Source of the DNA: Microvirga rosea
Lineage (GTDB): Bacteria > Pseudomonadota > Alphaproteobacteria > Rhizobiales > Beijerinckiaceae
DNA: 64,000 nucleotides
Assembly: GCF_020595095.1 (NCBI RefSeq)
Contig: NZ_JAJDOP010000002.1
Span: 724,911 to 788,910 of the forward strand
Direction of reading: 5' to 3'
Below, one piece after another: positions 38,965-48,085 of this stretch. The notes beneath the pieces are model-generated. The model had not been told where the DNA came from. It saw only the letters and a program-made list of their open reading frames with translations, and ran no database searches. Each line of letters starts with the position of its first letter. Within the stretch, counting starts at the first letter, position 1. A program made the translations under genes and the position numbers.

Positions 38965-39632
38965 GCGCGCGCGACGAGATCCTTGCCAACATCCGCCGCT
39001 CACTCCGCGTGGGCGGGAACGAGACCATCCGCCGGCAGATTGCGACCGAGCGATTGGAGCGTGCCCCGAAGGGGCTTGTCCCCTCCCGCGGTCAGCTACC
39101 GGCTGAAGAGCGCCTCGCTTTGTTCAAGCTGCAGGCCGAGGCCGCTCTCGCGACGGTCACGGAAGTCGATTCTTCTGCCGATGTCCCGCAATCCATCGCC
39201 ACTTTTCTACGTGACCATAACCTTCCGGCGACGCTGCGCATGGGGAGCGACCTGCGCCTGACGGCCATGCCCTGGAACGACACTTCTCTTGAGATTGCCC
39301 ATGGTCCGAGCCAGGGAAGCGACCTGAATGCGGTCAGCCACGCTTTCGGCGGCGTTGCCGAGACCGGAACGCTGGTGCTGGTGTCAGGCCCTGAAAATCC
39401 GTCGACGCTGAACTTCCTGCCGGACAATCACATCATCATCGTTTCGGCAAAGGACGTGGCCGGCGACTACGAGACCGTGTGGAATAAAGTGCGCTTTGCT
39501 TTCGGCAAGAGCGGGATGCCTCGGACCGTGAACTGGATCACCGGTCCCTCGCGCTCCGGAGATATCGAGCAGACCATGCTGCTCGGAGCCCACGGCCCAC
39601 GCCGCCTGCATATCGTTGTGGTCAGGGATTAG
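38961..39632 (+). CDS. lutC: Lactate-utilisation protein LutC/LldG
   Basis: 223 residues, LUD (YkgG) domain over most of the length. Marks: MSARDEILANIRRSL at the start, AFGGVAETGTLVLVSGPENPSTLNFLPDNHIIIV and GPSRSGDIEQTMLLGAHGPRRLHIVVVRD at the end. Third component of LutABC, coupled to lutB by ATGA. lutA is at 27317-28114, away from this pair. Confidence 0.95.
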   Translation: MSARDEILANIRRSLRVGGNETIRRQIATERLERAPKGLVPSRGQLPAEERLALFKLQAEAALATVTEVDSSADVPQSIATFLRDHNLPATLRMGSDLRLTAMPWNDTSLEIAHGPSQGSDLNAVSHAFGGVAETGTLVLVSGPENPSTLNFLPDNHIIIVSAKDVAGDYETVWNKVRFAFGKSGMPRTVNWITGPSRSGDIEQTMLLGAHGPRRLHIVVVRD

Positions 39633-39649
39633 TCGGCGAGGCACCCACC

Positions 39650-40219
39650 ATGCCCTCGAACTTCATCGCCAGGACGATCCGTTGGTCCGCTTGGGAAGGG
39701 TGCGAGGCGGGGCTGGAGCATGCGGAAGTCAGCCCCATCGAAGGAGGACTCGAGTTCTCCGGAGTCATCATCGGCCATGCGGAGACCTTGCGCTTCGGCT
39801 TGACCTACAAGGTCAAGGTCGATGGCTACTGGCGCACGCGGGAAGCCCATCTTCAAATGGCTTCCGGAAGAGCGCTTCACCTCGAGAGCAACGGCCAGGG
39901 ATTGTGGCGGGCCAACGGCACCGAGCGACCGGAACTTCAAGGTTGCCTAGATGTGGACATTCAGGCCTCGCCGATCACCAACACGCTCCCGATCCGCCGG
40001 CTCTCCCCGAAAGCCCAGGAAACCATCGATGTCCGGCTGTGCTACATCTCCATCCCCAGCCTGGATGTCTCGCCTCGGGACCAGCGGTATACGGCAACTC
40101 GAGCGGGGCAGCTGTACCGCTTCGAGAGCGTGGATAGCGGATTCACGGCCGATCTGCCCGTCGATAGCGATGGCTTTGTTCTCGATTATCCGGGCCTTTT
40201 CAAACGCCTTGCTCCCTAA
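39650..40219 (+). CDS. Putative glycolipid-binding domain protein (PF06475)
   Basis: 189 residues in one domain. Begins RTIRWSAWEGCEAGLEHAEV, then GGLEFSGVIIGHAETLRFGLTYKVKVDGYWRTREAHLQM, and ends DLPVDSDGFVLDYPGLFKRLAP. These are hallmarks of the PF06475 family (formerly DUF1089), structurally a spore-coat/glycolipid-binding-like beta barrel. No signal peptide is visible. Starts 17 bases after lutC, so it may be co-transcribed with lutBC; whether it acts in lactate use is unknown. Confidence 0.82.
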   Translation: MPSNFIARTIRWSAWEGCEAGLEHAEVSPIEGGLEFSGVIIGHAETLRFGLTYKVKVDGYWRTREAHLQMASGRALHLESNGQGLWRANGTERPELQGCLDVDIQASPITNTLPIRRLSPKAQETIDVRLCYISIPSLDVSPRDQRYTATRAGQLYRFESVDSGFTADLPVDSDGFVLDYPGLFKRLAP

Positions 40220-40303
40220 CGCGCGGGACCGTGACAACCGGGCGCAGCCGGAAGGCTTTGCGCGAACGGCACCTTTCAGGTTAAGCAGTTGATAAATATC
40301 TAC

Positions 40304-40320
40304 TTTTTAACCGTTCTAAA
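40304..40320 (+). promoter_or_regulatory. Irr/ICE-like iron-control box upstream of bfd
   Basis: TTTTTAA-CCG-TTCTAAA matches the rhizobial Irr box TTTAGAA-N3-TTCTAAA at 12 of 14 positions. It ends nine bases before the bfd ATG, which places it over the ribosome site or start of transcription. Confidence 0.5.
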
Positions 40321-40329
40321 CTGAACATC

Positions 40330-40587
40330 ATGATCGTTTGCTCCTGTAACGTTTTATCCGACGGCGACGTCAAATCATGCCTGACGCCGGGACCGGGCTG
40401 TCCGCAGACGCCCGCTCAGGTTTACCGCTGCCTCGGCTGCAGTCCCAATTGCGGACGCTGCGTCCGTACGATCCGCGCCATCATGGATAAGGCTCTCGCG
40501 GATGCCGGCGCGGAACCCGTTCCGGCCTGCCAGCGGGGATGCTGCCCGGCCCTTCCCCAGCAAGCTGCGGCTGAACCTGCCATTTGA
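40330..40587 (+). CDS. bfd: Bacterioferritin-associated ferredoxin
   Basis: 85 residues with a Bfd-type [2Fe-2S] site: Cys4 and Cys6 (IVCSCN) and Cys41 and Cys44 (NCGRCVRTIR). The core 1-60 matches Bfd, which reduces iron stored in bacterioferritin to release it. Extra cysteines at 34, 37 and in the tail (CQRGCCPAL) are unusual. bfr follows 83 bases downstream. An Irr-like box lies immediately upstream. Confidence 0.93.
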   Translation: MIVCSCNVLSDGDVKSCLTPGPGCPQTPAQVYRCLGCSPNCGRCVRTIRAIMDKALADAGAEPVPACQRGCCPALPQQAAAEPAI

Positions 40588-40609
40588 TGTACGAAGATCC
40601 TTTTCCTCG

Positions 40610-40626
40610 TTCGGAATTCCTCTAAA
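40610..40626 (+). promoter_or_regulatory. Irr/ICE-like iron-control box upstream of bfr
   Basis: TTCGGAA-TTC-CTCTAAA fits TTTAGAA-N3-TTCTAAA at 11 of 14 positions, 45 bases ahead of the bfr ATG. A second such box beside an iron-storage pair makes Irr control more believable than either site alone. Confidence 0.5.
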
Positions 40627-40670
40627 TAAGGAGCCGAGGCGTGTCAGCGCCTGTTCGAAAGAGGACCAGG

Positions 40671-41159
40671 ATGAAGGGCGATCAAAGAGTTATCGAGTAT
40701 CTCAATCGCGGTTTGCGCAGCGAGCTGACGGCCGTCAATCAGTATTGGCTGCATTACCGGCTTCTCGACGATTGGGGCTACAAGGAACTCGCCAAGGCGT
40801 GGCGCGAGGAATCCATTGAAGAGATGCATCACGCCGACCGGTTCATCGAGCGCATCATCTTCCTCGACGGGTTCGCCAATCTTCAGGTCCTGGATCCGCT
40901 GAGGATCGGCCAGAATGTCCAAGAGATCCTTGAATGCGATCTTGCTGCCGAATATGACGCCCGCAACCTTTATGGTGAAGCCGCAGCCTATTGCGAAAGC
41001 GTGGGTGATCGTGTTTCCAAGAACCTGTTCGAGGATCTGATGAAGGACGAGGAAGGTCATATCGATTTCCTCGAAACTCAGATCAACCTCGTCGAACAGC
41101 TCGGCCTGCAGCTCTATGCCCAGAAACATGTGGGCGATGTGAAGAGCGAAGATCACTAG
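40671..41159 (+). CDS. bfr: Bacterioferritin (heme-containing iron-storage protein)
   Basis: 162 residues from ATG 40671 (GAGG upstream); the longer frame to 40641 is rejected. All ferroxidase ligands are present at E. coli positions: Glu18, Glu51, His54, Glu94, Glu127 and His130. Met52, the inter-subunit heme ligand, is also kept ([10 protein letters not shown]). Assembles into a 24-mer that oxidises and stores Fe(II) in the cytosol. Forms a functional pair with bfd just upstream. Confidence 0.97.
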   Translation: MKGDQRVIEYLNRGLRSELTAVNQYWLHYRLLDDWGYKELAKAWREESIEEMHHADRFIERIIFLDGFANLQVLDPLRIGQNVQEILECDLAAEYDARNLYGEAAAYCESVGDRVSKNLFEDLMKDEEGHIDFLETQINLVEQLGLQLYAQKHVGDVKSEDH

Positions 41160-41257
41160 CCCGGGATATTGTGGCGAATAGGCTTCTCAACACGCGCATA
41201 AGCTGCTCTTGTGCGCGTATTCCATTTGTGGGCTGTGAAGCGGACCGGACGATATCC

Positions 41258-41770
41258 ATGCCTTCCTTGACGTTCACCTTCCGTCTTGCGAACCGTCTGG
41301 TATCGCGGGCGATCGTTTTACTCTTGCTCTTCGTCGCGCCATCAAGTCCGCTCATGGCGGCGGAAAGCACTCCTCAACAATTCCTGACTTCGATCTACAA
41401 GAACTATAAGGGCTCCGACGCTTCGGGGGTTCGCTGGCGCGGAAGCAAGGCAGGCCAGTACTTCGACGCAGCCCTGACGAAGCTGATCCTCCAGGACCTG
41501 AAGGAATCGAAGGGCGAGGTTGGCCGCATCGAGTTCGATCCTTTTGTCGACGCGCAGGATTTCGACCTGGATAAACTCGATATCAAAATCGTGTCGCAGG
41601 ATGCGAACGCCGCAAGCGCCCTTGTGTCGTTCAACAATCTCGGGGAACCTCACGAGATCGCCTATGATCTCGTGAAAACTCCTAAGGGCTGGCGCATTGC
41701 CAATATGACCTGGAAGCGATCGGGCACCGGTGGGGACGACCTCCGGTCCGTGCTGTCGCGCCCCCTCTAG
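41258..41770 (+). CDS. DUF3828 domain exported protein
   Basis: 170 residues from ATG 41258. A signal peptide (about 1-33, VSRAIVLLLLFVAPSSPLMAAES) exports it to the periplasm. The mature part, TPQQFLTSIYKNYKG with ALTKLILQDLKESKGEVGRIEFDPFVDAQDFD and WRIANMTW, fits DUF3828, an NTF2-like/ABC-tolerance-like domain of unknown role. The upstream frame from 41171 has no ribosome site. Convergent with the ligase/acetyltransferase fusion. Confidence 0.75.
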   Translation: MPSLTFTFRLANRLVSRAIVLLLLFVAPSSPLMAAESTPQQFLTSIYKNYKGSDASGVRWRGSKAGQYFDAALTKLILQDLKESKGEVGRIEFDPFVDAQDFDLDKLDIKIVSQDANAASALVSFNNLGEPHEIAYDLVKTPKGWRIANMTWKRSGTGGDDLRSVLSRPL

Positions 41771-41804
41771 TTCTCTCAAGGAGCGGCATGCCGGATGCTG
41801 ACCA

Positions 41805-44522
41805 TCAGCTGGGGATCAGCTCCATATCCGGCACGTCTTTGACCGGCAGCGTCACGACGCGCAATTCCGGATCGTCGGGATCGTTGCGGATTGCGAAACC
41901 GAGCTGGCGGCACATGTCGAGCATCGTCACATTTTCTCGAAGTACCTGACCTTCGACGACACGCAATCCCTCGACCTTCGCCCACTCGATCATCATCCGC
42001 ATCAGCTCCCAGCCGAGCCCGAGGCCTTTCAGATCGGAGCGAAGCAGGATCGCATATTCCCCGGTCTCATGATTAGCGTCCGCATGGAGCCTGACGGCCC
42101 CCATCATGTCGCCGGTTTCCTTGTCGAAAGCCACGAACGCAATAGCGCGGGCATAATCGATCTGCGTCAGACGGGCGAGAAACGTGTGGCTGAAATCGCG
42201 CACGGGCGCAAAGAAGCGAAGACGCAGATCCTCGGGCGTCACCTGCCCGAAAAACCGGCGAAACTCCTCCTCATCCTCCGGCCTTACCGGACGAACGAAG
42301 GCTTCGCGCCCGTTCCGGAGCGGCATCGAGCGTTCCCACTCCTTCGGGTAGGGTCGCACGGCAAAACGCGGATGCCCCCTTCCCTTTCGGGTTTCCGGCG
42401 CCACCGCCACACGGGCGTCGACGGCGATAACGCCATCCTGATCCGCCAGAAGCGGATTGATGTCGATCTCCCGCACATCCGGCAGATCGGCGGCGAGCTG
42501 CGCCAGCTTTACCAGCACGAGTGCAATAGCCCGCTCATCCGCTGCCGGCACGTCGCGATATCCTTTCAGGATTCGTGAAACACGGGTCCGTCCGATGAGA
42601 TCATGGGCCAGCTTGAGATCGAGCGGCGGCAGCGCCAATGCCTTGTCGTTGATCACCTCAACCGCCGTTCCGCCGCGACCGAAGAGCACGATCGGCCCGA
42701 AGGAAGGATCGTCCGCAAGGCCGACGATCAGCTCTCTCGCCTTGGCGCGGCGAACCATCGGCTGCACCGTGACTCCCTTCACGATCGCCTCGGGCCGCAG
42801 CTTCGCGGCCCGGTCGAAAATATCGGCCGCTGCCTTCCTGACCGCCTCCTCCGTGGGAAGGTCGAGCTTCACACCGCCGATATCGGACTTGTGCACGATA
42901 TCCGGAGAGAGAATCTTCACGGCGACCGTTCCGCCTTCGGAGAGAATCGGGCGGGCGGCGGAAACCGCCTCTTCCGGCGTCGTGGCCAGGGTCACCGGTG
43001 CCGTTGGAATGTCATAAGCCCGCAGCAGAGCGTTGACTTCCAAGGGGTCGAGCCAATGGCGCTTGTCCGCCAACACACCTTCGACGATAGCCTGGGCCGC
43101 AGCCACATCCGGCGCGAAGTCGTGCGGAAGGCTGTCGGGCGTTTCCATGAGCTCATTCTGGGCTTCACGATAGCGAACGATCTGCATGAAGCCCCGAACG
43201 GCATCCGCCTCCGTTGCGAAATGAGGAATGCGGACATCCTCGAAGATGCGAGCGGATTCCGGATCCTCTCCGATCCAGGCGGCAAAAACGGGCTTCTGGA
43301 CATATCCGGACGCGCGAGCCTGCTTGATGGTTTCGGTCACGGCCGCCGCTGCGGTGGGGGCATTCGTGACCGCGGTCGGGACGTTGAGGATGAGGATCGC
43401 GTCATTGTCCGGATCCGACAGGAGTGCGTCGAGAGCACCCGCATAACGGGCCGGGTCGGCATCTCCGATGATATCGACCGGGTTTGATCTCGACCATGTC
43501 GGCGGCAGAACCTCATCGAGCTTTCGCTTTGTCTCGTCCGACAGGACGGCCAGCGTTCCACCGAGATCGATGAGCCGATCGACGGCCAGCACGCCGACGC
43601 CCCCGCCATTGGTCAGGATCGCGAGGCGCTTGCCGGGAAACGGCTTTTGACGGCCAAGCGTTTCAGCCGCGGCGAAAAGCTGATCGAGATCGAGAACGCG
43701 CAGGAGACCGGCCCGGCGAAAGGCCGCTTCATAGACGGCATCGGAGCCGGCCAGAGCACCCGTGTGGGTAGCGGCCGCCTGCGCTCCCTGCGCATGCCGG
43801 CCGGCCTTGATCGCAACAACCGGCTTGGTGCGCGCCGCGGCACGCGCTGCCGACATGAATTTCTGCGCGTTGTCGATGGATTCGATATAGAGAAGGATCG
43901 CCCGGGTGCCTGCGTCTCCCGAGAAGAAGTCCAGGCAATCGCTGAAATCGACATCGATTTTATCGCCGAGCGACACAATTGCCGAGAACCCCACGTTGCG
44001 TTGCGCCGCCCATTCCACGAGGCCGGCCGCCACCGCTCCGGATTGGGACACCAAGGCGAGGTCGCCGGGAACCGCACCTCTTGCGGCAAAGCTCGCATTG
44101 AGCTTCGCCCTCGGAGCAATGATGCCGATACAGTTGGGGCCGACCAGGCGCAGTCCATAACGCCGCGCGGCAAGACGGGTCTGCTCCGACAGTGAGCCAA
44201 CGCCGTATCCGAGGCCCGAGGTCGCTATGACAGCCGCCGCGACGCCGCAGCGGCCGGCTTCCTCGATCACATCGACCACCCTCGCTGGAGGAACGGCGAC
44301 CACAATGAGGTCAGGCACCTCGGGAAGCGCCGTAATGGACGGGTAGCATTTCCGGCCTTCAATCTCACGGTGATGCGGATTGATCGGAAAGATCTGGCCG
44401 GCAAACCCACCTTCGACAAGGTTGTGCAGAAACGTCAGGCCCAGCGAGCCCGCACGCGGACTTGCTCCGATCACGGCAACCGAGCGGGGCGCAAAGAGCT
44501 TATCGAGCCGATAGGTAGACAT
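41805..44522 (-). CDS. NDP-forming acyl-CoA ligase fused to GNAT acetyltransferase
   Basis: 905 residues. Order: CoA-binding (8-100; PRSVAVIGASPRAGSLG), ligase CoA domains (about 105-300, with SQSGAVAAGLVEWA), second CoA_ligase segment (300-460), ATP-grasp (about 480-700; GGTVAVKILSPDIVHKSDIGGV) and a C-terminal GNAT domain (about 740-890). Such fusions (Pat/AcP type) acetylate and inhibit acetyl-CoA synthetases and other lysine enzymes, with the ligase half acting as a sensor or enzyme. The phosphohistidine loop of the ligase half could not be confirmed. Protein acetylation control is the best guess. Confidence 0.88.
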   Translation of the reverse strand: MSTYRLDKLFAPRSVAVIGASPRAGSLGLTFLHNLVEGGFAGQIFPINPHHREIEGRKCYPSITALPEVPDLIVVAVPPARVVDVIEEAGRCGVAAAVIATSGLGYGVGSLSEQTRLAARRYGLRLVGPNCIGIIAPRAKLNASFAARGAVPGDLALVSQSGAVAAGLVEWAAQRNVGFSAIVSLGDKIDVDFSDCLDFFSGDAGTRAILLYIESIDNAQKFMSAARAAARTKPVVAIKAGRHAQGAQAAATHTGALAGSDAVYEAAFRRAGLLRVLDLDQLFAAAETLGRQKPFPGKRLAILTNGGGVGVLAVDRLIDLGGTLAVLSDETKRKLDEVLPPTWSRSNPVDIIGDADPARYAGALDALLSDPDNDAILILNVPTAVTNAPTAAAAVTETIKQARASGYVQKPVFAAWIGEDPESARIFEDVRIPHFATEADAVRGFMQIVRYREAQNELMETPDSLPHDFAPDVAAAQAIVEGVLADKRHWLDPLEVNALLRAYDIPTAPVTLATTPEEAVSAARPILSEGGTVAVKILSPDIVHKSDIGGVKLDLPTEEAVRKAAADIFDRAAKLRPEAIVKGVTVQPMVRRAKARELIVGLADDPSFGPIVLFGRGGTAVEVINDKALALPPLDLKLAHDLIGRTRVSRILKGYRDVPAADERAIALVLVKLAQLAADLPDVREIDINPLLADQDGVIAVDARVAVAPETRKGRGHPRFAVRPYPKEWERSMPLRNGREAFVRPVRPEDEEEFRRFFGQVTPEDLRLRFFAPVRDFSHTFLARLTQIDYARAIAFVAFDKETGDMMGAVRLHADANHETGEYAILLRSDLKGLGLGWELMRMMIEWAKVEGLRVVEGQVLRENVTMLDMCRQLGFAIRNDPDDPELRVVTLPVKDVPDMELIPS

Positions 44523-44621
44523 GAGGATCCTTCGTCTCGTGGGAGAGATACCGACGCACCTAGAACATCTTTCGGGTTTGTCTGCCCCCTGATGCCCGAG
44601 AACGCTTCCTAATCCGACGTT

Positions 44622-45170
44622 TTATAGGAGACTCTCGGAGAAATCGATGAAGAGCAACTCTTCATCATAAAAGGTGTCGTCGATCCGAAGCGCCTTGCGC
44701 TCGATGCCATACGGTTTGAAACCGAGCTTGTGATAGGTCCGCCGCGCTCTCTCGTTCGAAAGTCCCACGGCGGCTTCGAGCACGATGACATGGTCCATGG
44801 CGTGCCTGATGACCTGTTGAACCAAGGCTTCGCCGAGGCCGCATCGACGCGCCTCGGGACGGACGTAAACGCCCCACAAAATGCCTTTGTGCCTCGACTT
44901 CAGCCGATCCTGAACCACAAAACCGGCAACTCCCATTAGTTCCGGTCCATCGAAGCCGCCATAAATCCTGTTCGGTCCCGTCGCGGGAATACGCGCCCGA
45001 AAGTCATCGAGCGAAAGCGCGGCCTCCTCCTCGTAACTGGCTCCGAACGCCTCCGGTGTGTCGAGGAGCGATTGCAACCGGATCGCCCGATAGGCTTCGG
45101 CCTCCGACGGTGTCAGAGCCCTGAGTGCATAGGCGCCGATGGTGCCAAGCGTCACCGACATCCCCTGCAT
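44622..45170 (-). CDS. GNAT family N-acetyltransferase
   Basis: 182 residues. YALRALTPSEAEAYRAIRLQSLLDTPEAFGASYEEE opens the fold; GVYVRPEARRCGLGEALVQQVIRHAMD is the acetyl-CoA pyrophosphate loop (R/Q-x-x-G-x-G/A) and NERARRTYHKLGFKPYG completes motif B. ATG 45170 or ATG 45161 may be the start. Small-molecule or protein substrate unknown. Lies between two larger genes with its own gap. Confidence 0.88.
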   Translation of the reverse strand: MQGMSVTLGTIGAYALRALTPSEAEAYRAIRLQSLLDTPEAFGASYEEEAALSLDDFRARIPATGPNRIYGGFDGPELMGVAGFVVQDRLKSRHKGILWGVYVRPEARRCGLGEALVQQVIRHAMDHVIVLEAAVGLSNERARRTYHKLGFKPYGIERKALRIDDTFYDEELLFIDFSESLL

Positions 45171-45200
45171 GGCAAGTGAAACTTGTTCAGCAACTGACGG

Positions 45201-47894
45201 TCACTCGGCCAGCACGCGCGTCGGAGGGAAGATGACCTCGACGAGGGTGCCCTCTTTAGGACTGCTCGAGATTTGAAGCGCACCACGGTTCGCCTCGACA
45301 AGGGCTTTCGTGAGTGGAAGCCCGAGTCCGGTGCCGCCCCTCCTGCGCGATGTGGCGAGCTGGCGGAACGGTTCGAGAGCGGCTTGAACTTCCTTATCCG
45401 TCATGCCGATCCCCGTGTCGCGAACACGGAAAGCGATCTCTCCGCGGTCGGTAAGGGCCGTCGACACGATGACTTGTCCCCCTGCATCCGTGAACTTGAT
45501 GGCATTGGACACCAGATTGAGCACGATCTGCCGCATGGAGCGCTCGTCCGCGACAACGGGAGGAAGTTTCGCCGGAAAGCTCGTCCGCATGACGATGCGC
45601 TCACGGGCCGCCTGAGGCTGCAGGAGCGTGACGCACGCGGCAACGAGCTCGTTGAGGCTGACGCTGGTGAACGCCAGCTCCATGCGCCCAGCCTCAACCT
45701 TCGCGAGATCGAGCAAATCGTTGACCAGACTGATCACATGGGCGCCGGAGGCGTGGATGTCCTTGAGATATTCCTTGTAACGCTCGTTTTCGATCGCGCC
45801 GAACCGCTCTTCCAGCATCACTTCGGCGAACCCGAGAATAGCATTGAGGGGCGTGCGGATCTCGTGGCTGATCTTCGCCAGAAGATCCGACTTCTGGGCG
45901 CTGGCTTCCTCGGCGGCGCGTTTTGCACCGATCAGCTCGCCCTCTGCTTTCTTGAAAGCCGTCATGTCTCTCAGGACCGCACAGAACTTCCGCCCCGGCC
46001 CGTCGTGGACTCGCCCGATGGTCATGAAAAGCGGAATGGTGCCGCCCTGGCGCACGCGGCCCTGGACCTCGCGTCCATCATTGAGAAGGCTTTGCACGCC
46101 CGAGAAACGAAGGCCTTCGAGATAATCAAGCGCAACGATATGGCTCTCCGGAGCGAGAAGAACCGTGATGGCGCTCCCGACCACGTCGCGCCCATCATAA
46201 CCGAAAAGCGCCTCCGCCGAACGGTTGAGCGAGATGATGCGGCCGGTCTCGTCGAGAACGATCACACCGTCGGTCGCGGTGTCTAGGATCGATTCCAGTT
46301 CGTGGACGCGAGCTTCGCGCCGGCGCAGGTCGGTCTCGACAAGGAGCAAGCGCGGCTCTGCCTCCGGAAGAGGCCGTATCGTCATGAGTGCTGCCGGCTC
46401 GCCGCCCCACTCGGTGGATGCGAGGCGCACATCCACGGGGACGCTCTTGCCCGCCCGAGCGGTGATCTCCAGCAATGTATCCTCAGTCGCCCCGTGCAAG
46501 ACCGGGGAGTCCCGGAACAGGCGGACGAGGCCTCCATCCGCCACCACCTCGGACAGGCTTTCAAAGCCTGTAAGATCGAGAAGATAGCGGTTGAGGAAAA
46601 GCAGTTCCTCGCCCCGGTGCACGAGGACGCCGATCGGCAGACGGTCGAGCACCCTGTCGCCTTCGGGCGTCAGGGGATCAGGTCCGGATGGCCGTGGCTC
46701 CTCCTGATGCGGCACGGCATCGTTCCCGGCTTCATTGGATGCCTCATCCGAGGACGAGGCGTCGAATTCAAAGCGGGCCCCCAAAGCACGGGCGATTTCG
46801 CGAAATGCGTTGCGTTCGGCATTGGACAAGCCGGAAGCGGCATTGGAACGTCGGCCCGCGACATCCTTGTCTTCGGAGGGCGTGGTGTCTTGAACCGGCC
46901 GATTTTCATCGGCGAGGAAGGTTCCCGCAACAACCTGCAGGCCATCCTGTGGATCCATTGGGTCGGGTGGGAGCCTCCCGTCCCCCGACGCCGCGGCAGG
47001 CTCCATGCCGGACCCTGCGCGATCCTCCCCGGCCCCATCCGGCCGGGTTGTGGCAACCGCATGTTCTTCCGGCTGTTCCACATCGGAACCCATGCGGACC
47101 AAGCCGAACCCTCTGAAGCCGACGAGCTCGCGCCGCGTGCCGAAAACCGGCATTCCGGCCCAGTCGATCGAAGCACAACGATCGTGATCCGTCCGCCAGA
47201 CGACGGACTGCCCACTCCAGGTTTCGCGTTTGGCGAAAAACTCGGCGATCTGGTCACCGGAGCTGTCCAGGAAGCGCTGCGCGACCTCTGCCCATGTCGA
47301 GCCGACGATCTGAGAGTTCCGGGGACCGACAGCCTCTGCGAGCCCTGATGACACCTCAACGAAACGAGTGTCCGCATCGGTCCGCCAGATGAAGCGGATA
47401 AGGTCCCGCTCCTTCTTCGCCGGGCGGGGATGCTCGGCGAGAGACGACGTTCCGACGGTTGGCTCAGGTGAAGGCGGGGTGAGAACCCGCGCGTGGCGAG
47501 GACGGGCGGGAAGGCGCGGGACAGTACCGATCATGAGCGTGACCAGGACGGATTGCCCCTCATCGACCTCCACGATACGGCACGCACAGGTTACAGGAGG
47601 CGATAAACCACTCGGGTCGAACCAGAGGCGCTCCAGCCGCATGCCTTCTCGGGGAGCAAGACCCTGGGCCAGGATCTTCAGACGAGGCCGCGCCTTTAAA
47701 TCAGGGAAGACGTGACCATTCTCATCAGCAAAGACGGATGACAGCTTGGTCGCGGCTGGGGAGGCCCACAGGAGACGGGAGAGCTCGAGATCCCACACCA
47801 GTACCCCGGCCTCCGGCTTTGCGAGCGACGAGAAGCCGGCCTCGGCGGCCAGCTGAGCCAGCATCCTTTCATACCGATCTGGAGTCTCCGTCAT
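45201..47894 (-). CDS. PAS-containing sensor histidine kinase, PdhS/PleC/DivJ-like
   Basis: 897 residues from ATG 47894 (GGGG upstream). No membrane helices. Several PAS-like parts: about 30-130, 170-260, 430-520 and 545-645 (TATDGVIVLDETGRIISLNRSAEALFGYDG). The phospho-acceptor motif KISHEIRTPLNAILGFAEVML (His near 675) and the ATPase N and G boxes (NLVSNAIKFTDAGG, GTGLGLPLTKALVEANRG) are intact. Wording of the dimerisation region (ERYKEYLKDIHASGAHVISLVNDLLDLAKVEAGR) matches the PdhS/PleC/DivJ family that sets DivK phosphorylation and cell polarity in Hyphomicrobiales. Membership is inferred from motif wording only. Confidence 0.85.
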   Translation of the reverse strand: MTETPDRYERMLAQLAAEAGFSSLAKPEAGVLVWDLELSRLLWASPAATKLSSVFADENGHVFPDLKARPRLKILAQGLAPREGMRLERLWFDPSGLSPPVTCACRIVEVDEGQSVLVTLMIGTVPRLPARPRHARVLTPPSPEPTVGTSSLAEHPRPAKKERDLIRFIWRTDADTRFVEVSSGLAEAVGPRNSQIVGSTWAEVAQRFLDSSGDQIAEFFAKRETWSGQSVVWRTDHDRCASIDWAGMPVFGTRRELVGFRGFGLVRMGSDVEQPEEHAVATTRPDGAGEDRAGSGMEPAAASGDGRLPPDPMDPQDGLQVVAGTFLADENRPVQDTTPSEDKDVAGRRSNAASGLSNAERNAFREIARALGARFEFDASSSDEASNEAGNDAVPHQEEPRPSGPDPLTPEGDRVLDRLPIGVLVHRGEELLFLNRYLLDLTGFESLSEVVADGGLVRLFRDSPVLHGATEDTLLEITARAGKSVPVDVRLASTEWGGEPAALMTIRPLPEAEPRLLLVETDLRRREARVHELESILDTATDGVIVLDETGRIISLNRSAEALFGYDGRDVVGSAITVLLAPESHIVALDYLEGLRFSGVQSLLNDGREVQGRVRQGGTIPLFMTIGRVHDGPGRKFCAVLRDMTAFKKAEGELIGAKRAAEEASAQKSDLLAKISHEIRTPLNAILGFAEVMLEERFGAIENERYKEYLKDIHASGAHVISLVNDLLDLAKVEAGRMELAFTSVSLNELVAACVTLLQPQAARERIVMRTSFPAKLPPVVADERSMRQIVLNLVSNAIKFTDAGGQVIVSTALTDRGEIAFRVRDTGIGMTDKEVQAALEPFRQLATSRRRGGTGLGLPLTKALVEANRGALQISSSPKEGTLVEVIFPPTRVLAE

Positions 47895-48031
47895 CAACGG
47901 CCCCACCCCTTGCACTCACTCGCAAGCCACTTTTTTCCAGCTTAAGCGATTATCGGCTAATGGTCTTTCAGCCTAAACTCCTAAATATCTTTACTTCGTG
48001 CTAACCTTAACGAACAGGCTTAGGATTGATT

Positions 48032-48065
48032 TTGCACCGCACAATGTGATATTGCAGTGCACAAT
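48032..48065 (+). promoter_or_regulatory. Paired TGC..GCA repeats, candidate PhaR operator
   Basis: Two 14-base copies, TTGCACCGCACAAT (48032-48045) and TTGCAGTGCACAAT (48052-48065), are 20 bp apart (two helical turns) and 20 bases upstream of the first phasin gene. PhaR, the polyhydroxybutyrate-sensing repressor, binds TGC/GCA-rich repeats ahead of phasin genes. Confidence 0.5.
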
Positions 48066-48085
48066 AGCCGCAACAGGAGCGATCA

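Noticed and set aside
47930..48010. CtrA site ahead of the PdhS-like kinase
   Set aside because: TAACCTTAAC and CTTAAG occur but neither has the TTAA-N7-TTAA spacing.
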